NCBI GenBank assembly: GCA_964625865.1
Contig: CAZVEV010000074.1
Location: 1-21,810, forward strand
DNA length: 21,810 nt
Origin: CAZVEV01 sp964625865
Lineage (GTDB): Bacteria > Planctomycetota > Phycisphaerae > SM23-33
Direction of reading: 5' to 3'
This document shows positions 1-6,589 of the stretch, piece after piece. Position numbers and translations under genes: made by a program. Under the pieces are notes generated by a model, which worked only from the letters and a program-made list of their open reading frames with translations, searched no databases and was not told where the DNA came from. The stretch's first letter is position 1. Each line of letters begins with the position of its first letter.

Positions 1-45
1 GAGTTACATGCAGCCACCACCGCTGCGTAGGCGTGTATTTTCGTA

Positions 46-79
46 GCAGGCACCGAAGACGGAGCCAGTCCCCTTTTCC
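46..79 (-). repeat. Partial copy of a palindromic dispersed repeat
   Basis: The plus strand reads GCAGGCACC (46-54) and then GGAGCCAGTCCCCTTTTCC (61-79). Both arms match, with few changes, the arms of the 200-bp element inside the methyltransferase gene at 19675-19874 (GGAGCCAGTCCCCC at 19855 and the GGTGCCTGT / ACAGGCACC arms at 19753 and 19800). It lies just downstream of the stop codon of the oxidoreductase gene. The rest of 1-104 shows no gene. Confidence 0.55.
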
Positions 80-104
80 TTGGGACCACGAGTCGCAGCC
101 GGAT

Positions 105-1478
105 CTATGCCAGGTCTTCCGGCCGCCAGCCTTTGCGGGCGGGAATCTTGATCAGGTCCGCCGCGAGAGGGTTACCCGAGATCTTCTGGCCCTCGTAAGT
201 CCAGTCGATGGCCTTGCCGCTCCGGATCGCCAGCGTGCCCAGCACGATCACTTCCGTCATCGGGGCCGAGTAGCTGAAGTCCGAGCAGGCTTTCTTGCCC
301 GTGCGGATCGCGTTGAGCCAGTCGTGATGGATGCCGCCCTTGATCCGCGGAAGCGTCTTGGGCACGCGCGAAGCGGCGTTGCTGCGATACTCCTGCCACT
401 TGGCGTTGGGGTACAGACGCGGGCTGTTCGGACGCATGCCGTCGTGGCAGATCCCGCCCTTGGTACCGACCATGATCATCCCGCCGCCGCGCTTGATCTG
501 CCCGTCGTACCCATCGGGCTTGGCCGGCTGGCTGGGCCCCTCGTACCACTTGAGGGAGACGGCCTTCCGCTTGCGGGTGGCCGGGAACTTGTACGTCACA
601 ACCGACCCGTTGGGCGTGTGGATCGGGTTCACGTCGCCGTGCATCTCGACCTCCACCCGTGTCGGATTGCCCAAGTCCATCGCCCAGTACGGCGTGTCGA
701 TGGTGTGACAGCCGATATCGCCCAGCCCGCCGCAGCCGAAGTCCCACCACGGGCGCCACGTCGTCGGGTGGAACCGCTTGGAGAACGGAACGGTCTTCTC
801 GCACGGGCCCAGCCACAGGTTCCAGTCCATGCCTTCCGGCACGGGCTCGCCCTTGGGGAAGGCCGTCTGCACCTGGCCGTTGAAGCCCCACCCGCCCTTG
901 GGACGGTCCGTCCAGGTAATCACCTCCGTGACCTCGCCAACGATGCCCGCCTGGTACCATTCCTTGACCAGCCTCGCGCCCTCGAAGGCGTGGCCCTGGT
1001 TGCCCATCTGCGTGATCAGGCCCTTCTTGGCCGCCAGCGCCTGCAGCGTGCGGATCTCCCACAGCGAGTGGGCCAGCGGCTTCTCCACGAACACGTGCTT
1101 GCCCATGCTCAGGGCCATGTACGCGATGGCAAAGTGCGTGTGGTCCGGCGTGCCGATGCCCACCGCGTCGACTTTGTCGCCCATCTTCGAAAGCATCTCG
1201 CGGAAGTCCTTGAAGGGCTTGGCCTGCTTGTACATCGCCACGCCCCTGTCGAGGTACCGCTGGTGCACGTCGGCGACCGCGACGACGTTGTTGGCCCCGC
1301 GGCCGGCGCAGGTTCGCAGGTCGCCCCAGCCCATGTTGCCGATGCCCACCCATGCGAGATTCAGCTTTTCGTTGGCGCCGAAGACCGTACTGGGAACAAA
1401 CAGCGGCGCGGCGACGGCGGCGGCACCGGCCTTGAGGAACGTTCGGCGTGAGGAATGACCTGCTGCTTTCCTGGACAT
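105..1478 (-). CDS. Gfo/Idh/MocA family oxidoreductase with Tat signal peptide
   Basis: This 457-aa protein is a predicted NAD(P)-dependent sugar or polyol oxidoreductase exported by the Tat system. The N-terminus carries SRRTFLK followed by an Ala-rich hydrophobic stretch ending near VFGAN, a classic twin-arginine signal. Next come the Rossmann motif GIGNMG, the EKP motif (VEKPLAHS, with the usual catalytic lysine) and the D-x-G-x-H pattern (GDIGCHTID) of the C-terminal domain. The length fits exported planctomycete members of the family. The ATG at 1478 is chosen because AGGAG lies 6 nt upstream and it puts the Tat motif near the N-terminus; an in-frame ATG at 1523 would add 15 residues and bury it. 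The gene stands alone on this strand with its own promoter. The substrate cannot be read from sequence; carbohydrate catabolism is likely, in line with the GH130 gene elsewhere in the window. Confidence 0.93.
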   Translation of the reverse strand: MSRKAAGHSSRRTFLKAGAAAVAAPLFVPSTVFGANEKLNLAWVGIGNMGWGDLRTCAGRGANNVVAVADVHQRYLDRGVAMYKQAKPFKDFREMLSKMGDKVDAVGIGTPDHTHFAIAYMALSMGKHVFVEKPLAHSLWEIRTLQALAAKKGLITQMGNQGHAFEGARLVKEWYQAGIVGEVTEVITWTDRPKGGWGFNGQVQTAFPKGEPVPEGMDWNLWLGPCEKTVPFSKRFHPTTWRPWWDFGCGGLGDIGCHTIDTPYWAMDLGNPTRVEVEMHGDVNPIHTPNGSVVTYKFPATRKRKAVSLKWYEGPSQPAKPDGYDGQIKRGGGMIMVGTKGGICHDGMRPNSPRLYPNAKWQEYRSNAASRVPKTLPRIKGGIHHDWLNAIRTGKKACSDFSYSAPMTEVIVLGTLAIRSGKAIDWTYEGQKISGNPLAADLIKIPARKGWRPEDLA

Positions 1479-1544
1479 CGTGATCTCCTGACCGGGATTC
1501 TCCGGGTAGTCTCCAACTCGCATCCACAGCGAGTCGATTGGGTG

Positions 1545-1573
1545 ATGCTAGCTGATCCGGAAGGTCCGGTCAA
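1545..1573 (-). promoter_or_regulatory. Sigma70-type promoter for the oxidoreductase gene
   Basis: On the minus strand, TTGACC (1573-1568) is followed after exactly 17 bp by TAGCAT (1550-1545). A start site near 1538 would leave a leader of about 60 nt before the AGGAG-ATG of the oxidoreductase. The -35 matches consensus at 5 of 6 positions and the -10 at 4 of 6. Confidence 0.5.
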
Positions 1574-1691
1574 GACACGATCACCTGAGATGACGCTTCT
1601 CGGATCCCGTTCCGCTCGGGACGGTTCTCACCGCGGACGTCGCGAAACCGCACGCGGCGTACTGGCGGAAGAAATCCGTGTGATTTTTCGC

Positions 1692-1719
1692 TTGCTCTGG
1701 CGGAAACGGGCGGTATAGT
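1692..1719 (+). promoter_or_regulatory. Possible promoter for the EF-G-like gene and rpmB
   Basis: TATAGT (1714-1719, 5 of 6 to consensus) is preceded 16 bp upstream by TTGCTC (1692-1697, weak). It sits in the divergent gap between the oxidoreductase and the EF-G-like gene and would give a leader of about 110 nt. I see no strong secondary structure in that leader. Confidence 0.4.
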
Positions 1720-1835
1720 GGGGCGTTTCGCCCGAATCGCGCGGGACCAGAGGGCGTCCTCTGCACCCTCGCGCGGCGGCCGGGACACCGGTCCGCATGG
1801 TTTCTCGCTAACTTACTTGCTTGCTGGGAGTATCG

Positions 1836-3875
1836 ATGGCGGCTTCGAAGACGCAGGACATCCGCAATATTGCACTGTTGGGCCACGGCGGAGCGGGCAA
1901 GACCACGCTTGGCGAGGCGATGCTCCACGCGGCCGGCGTCACCGGGCGACTGGGCGCGGTTGACGACGGCACGAGCGTGCTGGACTTCAGTGACATCGAG
2001 AAGGACCGCAAGCACACCGTCGACCCCTCGCTGGCGTGGTTTGACCATGGGGGCACGTCGGTCAATCTGATCGACACGCCGGGCTATCCGGACTTCGTGG
2101 GCGGTGCGTTGGCGGCAATGACCGGGGCGGACACGGCGGTGATCGTGGTGTCGGCTTCGGCGGGTATCGAGGTCAACACGCGTCGGATGTTCGCGGCGGC
2201 CGCCCAGGCCGGCAAGGCCCGCGCCATCGTCATCAACAAGATCGACGCCGACAACGTCGACCTCGAGCGCGTCCTCGGGGCAATCGGCGAGACGTTCGGC
2301 TCGGCGTGCAAGCCGATGAACCTCCCCGCCGACGGCGCGACCGCCGTGGTCGACTGCTTCACCAACGACTCGGGCTCCTCCGACCTCGGCGACGTGGCCG
2401 ACGCCCAGATGGCCCTGGTCGAAAACGTCATCGAGTCCGACGAAGAACTGATGGAAGCGTACCTCGGCGGCGAGGAGGTCCCGCAGGCCAAGCTGTCAAC
2501 CGCCTTCGCACAGGCGATGGTCGACGGCGCCGTGATCCCCGTGCTCTTCACGTCGGCCAGGACGGGCGTGGGCGTGACGGACCTGATGGACGCGGTGGCC
2601 GGCTACTTCCCCTGCCCCGCCGACGTGCAGGCCGCTTCAGTGCGACTGGGCGAAGACGTCGATGCCGAGACGACCGACCTGTCGGCCGACGCCGACGGGC
2701 CGATGGTCGCCCAGGCGTTCAAGATCACCGCCGACCCGTTCGTGGGCAAACTGGCGTGGGTTCGCATTCTCCAGGGGCGCGTCGCGGGCGATACGACATA
2801 CCTCCTGCGCGACGAGAAGAAGTCCAGCAAGATCGGCCACGCCCTGAAGGTCCAGGGCAAGGACACCGACGAGGCCAAGACCGCCGTGGCCGGCGATATC
2901 ATCGCCCTGGCCAAAGTCGAGGAAATCCGCACGGGCGACATTCTGCACCACGACGCGACGCCGATGTACGGATCGATGCCCCCCCTGCCGACGCCCATGT
3001 TCGCCCAGGCCGTCACGCCCAAGAGCCGCGGCGACGAACAGAAGATCTCCGGCGCGCTGGGCAAGCTGGCCGAGGAAGACCCCACGTTCCGCGTCACGCG
3101 GGACACCCAGACCCACGAGACGGTGATCTCGGGCATCGGCGACCTGCACCTGCGCCTCATGCTGATCAAGATGAAGCAGCGGTTCGACCTGGAAGTCGAC
3201 ACCAAGCCGCCGAAGATCCCGTACAAGGAAACAATCACCGCCAAGGCCGAAGGCCACCACCGCCACAAGAAGCAGACCGGCGGGGCGGGCCAGTTCGGCG
3301 AGGTCTACCTCCGCATCGAGCCGCTCGAACGGGACGAGGGCTTCGACTTCGTCAACGACCTGTTCGGCGAGTCGATTCCGCGCCAGTACCTGCCCGCGAT
3401 CGAGAAGGGCGTCAAGGACGTGCTGGCCCAGGGCCCCGTGGCGGGCTACCCCATGCAGGACATTCGCGTCAGCGTGTATGACGGCAAGCACCACCCGGTG
3501 GACTCGAAGGAAGTGGCCTTCCGCACCGCGGGCAAGCACGCGTTTGTCGATGCGATCAACAAGGCCAAGCCCGCCCTGCTCGAGCCGTTCGTGAACCTCG
3601 AGATCACCGTGCCGGCCAGCTTCATGGGCGACATCGCCTCGGACCTGTCGGGTCGGCGCGGACGCATCCTCGGGCAGGACATGCTGCCCGGGAACATCTG
3701 CACGGTCAAAGCCCAGGCCCCGCTGGCCGAAGTGATGCAGTACAACAGCCAGTTGCGGTCCGTCACCGGCGGACAGGGCAGCTACACGATGGACCTGAGC
3801 CACTACGAAGCCGTGCCGGGCAACGTGCAGCAGCAGATTGCCGCCGCCGCCAAGGCCAAAGAAGACGACAAGTAA
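1836..3875 (+). CDS. EF-G-like translational GTPase (EF-G2/FusA2-type paralogue)
   Basis: This 679-aa protein has the full EF-G domain order: G domain, beta-barrel domain, domains III and IV (IV rich in GGAGQFGEVYLRIEPL-type sequence) and a C-terminal domain V (around PLAEVMQY..LRSVTGGQGSY). The P-loop is GHGGAGKT (residues 16-23), G3 is DTPGYPDF (about 79-86) and G4 is NKID (133-136). Canonical EF-G has GHIDAGKT, an RGITI switch I and DTPGH. Here switch I reads RKHTV and the catalytic histidine position holds Tyr, as in the divergent EF-G2/FusA2 group, so it is probably a paralogue and not the housekeeping translocase. The ATG at 1836 is chosen because GGGAG lies 5 nt upstream; an in-frame TTG at 1821 overlaps that site. 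It is followed 52 bp later by rpmB, so co-transcription is likely. Confidence 0.9.
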   Translation: MAASKTQDIRNIALLGHGGAGKTTLGEAMLHAAGVTGRLGAVDDGTSVLDFSDIEKDRKHTVDPSLAWFDHGGTSVNLIDTPGYPDFVGGALAAMTGADTAVIVVSASAGIEVNTRRMFAAAAQAGKARAIVINKIDADNVDLERVLGAIGETFGSACKPMNLPADGATAVVDCFTNDSGSSDLGDVADAQMALVENVIESDEELMEAYLGGEEVPQAKLSTAFAQAMVDGAVIPVLFTSARTGVGVTDLMDAVAGYFPCPADVQAASVRLGEDVDAETTDLSADADGPMVAQAFKITADPFVGKLAWVRILQGRVAGDTTYLLRDEKKSSKIGHALKVQGKDTDEAKTAVAGDIIALAKVEEIRTGDILHHDATPMYGSMPPLPTPMFAQAVTPKSRGDEQKISGALGKLAEEDPTFRVTRDTQTHETVISGIGDLHLRLMLIKMKQRFDLEVDTKPPKIPYKETITAKAEGHHRHKKQTGGAGQFGEVYLRIEPLERDEGFDFVNDLFGESIPRQYLPAIEKGVKDVLAQGPVAGYPMQDIRVSVYDGKHHPVDSKEVAFRTAGKHAFVDAINKAKPALLEPFVNLEITVPASFMGDIASDLSGRRGRILGQDMLPGNICTVKAQAPLAEVMQYNSQLRSVTGGQGSYTMDLSHYEAVPGNVQQQIAAAAKAKEDDK

Positions 3876-3927
3876 CCCCCAGACAAACTGAGAAACGCTG
3901 TAAGACGATATCAGGGAGCAACGAACA

Positions 3928-4188
3928 ATGCCTCGAGTATGTGCGATAACCGGACGACGGACCCACGCGGGCAGGACCTATTCCCACCGCGGCAAGGCCA
4001 AGCGCCTCGGCGGCGTGGGCATCAAGACCACGGGCAAGACCAAGCGGAAGTTCAAGGCGAACATCCAGCGGGTCCGGGCCGTAGTAGACGGGCGCGTGAC
4101 GCGAATCAAGGTCTCGACCAAGGCGATCCGCAGCGGCCTGGTTGCCAAGCCCCTGAAACGCGACTACACGCCGCCCGCTGAAGACTAG
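3928..4188 (+). CDS. rpmB: 50S ribosomal protein L28
   Basis: This 86-aa basic protein begins PRVCAITGRR and continues with SHRGKAKRLGG and KRKFKANIQRVRAVVDG. That is the bacterial L28 signature (CxxTG near the N-terminus, Lys/Arg-rich middle, F-x-x-N-x-Q motif). It is part of the large ribosomal subunit near the E site. GGGAG lies 9 nt before the ATG. It is slightly longer than the usual 63-78 residues because of a C-terminal tail ending YTPPAED. It lies downstream of the EF-G-like gene, so two translation factors may be expressed together. Confidence 0.95.
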   Translation: MPRVCAITGRRTHAGRTYSHRGKAKRLGGVGIKTTGKTKRKFKANIQRVRAVVDGRVTRIKVSTKAIRSGLVAKPLKRDYTPPAED

Positions 4189-4266
4189 CCGCCCCCCCAC
4201 CGCGGCGCGGGGGTCTCTCGTGCTGTGCTGTTTTGCGTTGTCGATGGACCCGATTGGAGACAAGCA

Positions 4267-5877
4267 TTGACTGACACAGACCAAGCCGACGTGCGCGGCG
4301 AAAAAGACACCGAAGCCGCCCCCCTGACCGATCAACCGCAGACAGCGGCCATCGTGAGACTTTGGGCGTACAGGCGCGTGCTGCTTGGCGCCGCCGCGAT
4401 CGGCCTGGCGGTGACGGGCCTGGTCTATTTTCTCGCGCCGGCGGAGCACCTGTCCACGCTGCGATTCCGTCTGCTGTTCGAGGGGGCCGATGCGGGCACG
4501 TATCCCAGCGGCGTGAGATTCACGACCGAGGACATCAAGGCCCGTTCCGTCCTGGACCAGGTCTATAAGGCGGACGAGTTGGACCAGTGGGGCAGCTTCG
4601 AGGACTTCCAGATGTCCTTCTACATCGCGGCCAAGCCGTCGGCAGAGATGGAGGCGCTGGATTCCAATTACAACAGCCAACTGGCCAATCGGAAACTGAC
4701 CGCCGTCGAGCGAACACGGCTCGAACAGGAGTACATCGAGAAGCGCAGCGGCTTGCTCCGAGGCATCGACTACGATCTGGGGATGGACCTGTCGCTGGGA
4801 TTCGACACCATGCCCGACGAACTTCGGGAGAAGGTCCTCCGTGACGTTCTGGCCACGTGGGCTCACGACGCGGCCACACGCAAAGGCGCCCTGAAATACC
4901 AGATGACCGTCCTGACCAAGAACATCCTGCCGAGCAGTATCGTTGAGGAGGACTACTTCATCGCTGCCGACATGCTTCGACAGAAGACCACGCAGGTGCT
5001 GAAGAACATCGCGGACCTCCAGACGCTGCCCGGAGCCATGAGTTACCGATCCACCGCGGACAAGAGAATGTCCCTGGGCGAAATCGAGGCGAACCTCAAG
5101 GACATGCTGCGGTTCAAGCTCGAGCCGGCGATGCACCTGGTACGCATGTTCGGCCTGTCCCTCGATCCGGAAATGACGGCCATGTACATCCAAAGCTCCA
5201 TCTATAACATCACTCTCTCGCAGAAGGCCTCTGCCGATCGCACCAAGGCACTGCAGGAGTCTCTGACCAGCTATTCGCTCGAACGCCGAGCCGGGAAGGC
5301 GGCACGGACCCCCGGCACGGGGAATGGCGCCGCGGGAGGCACGCCCTTGTCGGTCCCGGCGATGATTCCGCAGTTCGGCGATTCCTTCCTCGACCGGATC
5401 ATCGAGATGGCCTCGGAGAGTGAGGACATCAAGTTCAGGCAGGACTACACCGAACGGATGACGACCGAAGCGCTGGCCCGGGTGGAATTCGACCGCGAAC
5501 TGAAGCTCTACGAGGACATGCTCAAGGCCACCCTGGGCGGAGAAGACAACGGAGCAGGCGCCTCGCTGACACAGGCCCAACGCGCGAGGGTTGAGGAACG
5601 CGTTAAGATGGACATCAAGAAAGCCTACGACGAGTTGACGGACCAGACCGAGCAGCTCGGAGCCATCTACGAACAACTGTCGGCAAAGAACCTCAACCCG
5701 CCTACGGAGTTGTACTCGGCCCCCGAGCCCGCTGTCTCGGACAAGGTCAGGGGCATCAGTCTGAGCAAGCTGGCGGTCTACCTGGTCGGCATCGTCGGCA
5801 GCATGGTGCTTTTGGCATCGGCAGGCTGTCTCTACCACGCGCGGATACGGTCGCTGGCCGGGAAGAAGGCCGCCTGA
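4267..5877 (+). CDS. Two-helix membrane protein with polysaccharide co-polymerase-like (Wzz-type) topology
   Basis: The 536-aa product has a short cytoplasmic N-terminus, a transmembrane helix at about residues 26-48 (LLGAAAIGLAVTGLVYFLAP), a large charged and helical extracytoplasmic domain, and a second transmembrane helix near the C-terminus (LAVYLVGIVGSMVLLASAG) ending in RIRSLAGKKAA. This in-out-in plan, with helical segments between the two helices, is that of Wzz/Wzc-N chain-length regulators. No clear sequence signature confirms it and no glycosyltransferase or polymerase gene is adjacent. The start is set at the TTG at 4267 because TGGAGA lies 7 nt upstream; a GTG at 4225 is in frame but has no ribosome-binding site and would add a non-hydrophobic extension. 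A Pro/Gly-rich low-complexity stretch (about residues 345-370) interrupts the helical domain. Confidence 0.6.
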   Translation: MTDTDQADVRGEKDTEAAPLTDQPQTAAIVRLWAYRRVLLGAAAIGLAVTGLVYFLAPAEHLSTLRFRLLFEGADAGTYPSGVRFTTEDIKARSVLDQVYKADELDQWGSFEDFQMSFYIAAKPSAEMEALDSNYNSQLANRKLTAVERTRLEQEYIEKRSGLLRGIDYDLGMDLSLGFDTMPDELREKVLRDVLATWAHDAATRKGALKYQMTVLTKNILPSSIVEEDYFIAADMLRQKTTQVLKNIADLQTLPGAMSYRSTADKRMSLGEIEANLKDMLRFKLEPAMHLVRMFGLSLDPEMTAMYIQSSIYNITLSQKASADRTKALQESLTSYSLERRAGKAARTPGTGNGAAGGTPLSVPAMIPQFGDSFLDRIIEMASESEDIKFRQDYTERMTTEALARVEFDRELKLYEDMLKATLGGEDNGAGASLTQAQRARVEERVKMDIKKAYDELTDQTEQLGAIYEQLSAKNLNPPTELYSAPEPAVSDKVRGISLSKLAVYLVGIVGSMVLLASAGCLYHARIRSLAGKKAA

Positions 5878-5982
5878 CCGGAGGCCGCACTACGCCGGCT
5901 GGCTCCCGTGGGCCGGGTGCAGCAGCTTGACTCCAGGCGACGTTGCCCGGCAAAGGCCGCCCCGACATCCCACCCCGCGTGT

Positions 5983-6011
5983 TTGCCGCCACGTACCCGG
6001 CGTGCTATCAT
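5983..6011 (+). promoter_or_regulatory. Promoter for the five-gene cluster
   Basis: TTGCCG (5983-5988) is separated by 17 bp from TATCAT (6006-6011). A start near 6018 gives a leader of about 70 nt before the AAAGGAG of the isomerase-like gene. The gap 5878-6087 holds no other gene. Confidence 0.5.
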
Positions 6012-6087
6012 CCGCTCGTCTGATCTGCCTCGTCGTCGGGCGGGGGTGACGACACATCGATGCGTAGCACTGTGAAAGGAGTTCCCG

Positions 6088-6558
6088 ATGCGAATCGTAA
6101 TGGGCGCCGACCCCTGGGGACGTGAACTGAAAGACACCGTCAAGGCCCACCTCCAGGCCCAGGGCCACGAGATCATCGACATCGGCATGACCGACGCCAA
6201 GACCGAGGTCCCCTACTACCAGGTCGCCGCAACGGCGGCCAGGAAGATCCAGGACGGCCAGGCCCAGTGCGGAATCCTCTTCTGCGGAACGGGGATGGGC
6301 GTGGCGATCGTGGCCAACAAGTTCAAGGGCATCGCCGCCAGCGTCGTCGAGTCGGAGTTCACGGCCCGGATGTGCAAGGCCGTCAACAATGCCAACATCC
6401 TGACGATGGGTGCGATGGTGGTGGCCCCTCACATTGCAACTCTGGCGGCCGACGCGTGGCTGGGCACGTCGCACACCGAGGGCCTCGACCAGTTTGCCGA
6501 CTTCCTGACCGGCGCCCTGAACGAGATCGACACCATCGAAGAAACCAACATGGCCTAA
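6088..6558 (+). CDS. RpiB/LacA/LacB-family protein with altered active site
   Basis: This 156-aa protein has the fold signature of sugar-phosphate isomerases of the RpiB/LacAB family: an N-terminal IVMGADPWGRELK strand-helix, and GILFCGTGMG with the catalytic-base cysteine at residue 66, followed by ANKFKGI. In E. coli RpiB the start of the active site is D9-H10 and the ring-opening histidine is H99 within HND. Here these read D8-P9 and V99-N-N, and the C-terminal GGRH..R phosphate-binding motif is replaced by TEGLDQF. Canonical ribose-5-phosphate isomerase activity is therefore doubtful; a different sugar or a non-catalytic role is possible. The start is certain (AAAGGAG, 6-nt spacing). It is the first gene of a tight cluster, 31 bp before the radical SAM gene. 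Confidence 0.85.
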   Translation: MRIVMGADPWGRELKDTVKAHLQAQGHEIIDIGMTDAKTEVPYYQVAATAARKIQDGQAQCGILFCGTGMGVAIVANKFKGIAASVVESEFTARMCKAVNNANILTMGAMVVAPHIATLAADAWLGTSHTEGLDQFADFLTGALNEIDTIEETNMA

Positions 6559-6589
6559 GCGGGCAGCACGGGTCCTGCGGGAGAGGCCG

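Noticed and set aside
33..1451. 472-codon open frame on the plus strand opposite the oxidoreductase
   Set aside because: The minus-strand product has a Tat signal, a Rossmann motif and EKP motif; the plus frame has none and is a shadow.
4190..4215. GC-rich potential hairpin after rpmB (CCCCC / GGGGG)
   Set aside because: Only a 5-bp uninterrupted stem with a 10-nt loop and no immediate T tract; not enough to call a terminator.
3763..5838. 691-codon open frame on the minus strand opposite the Wzz-like gene
   Set aside because: It crosses L28 and a well-supported plus-strand gene, shows no domain, and its low-complexity Arg/Gly/Leu/Val composition is typical of antisense frames in high-GC DNA.
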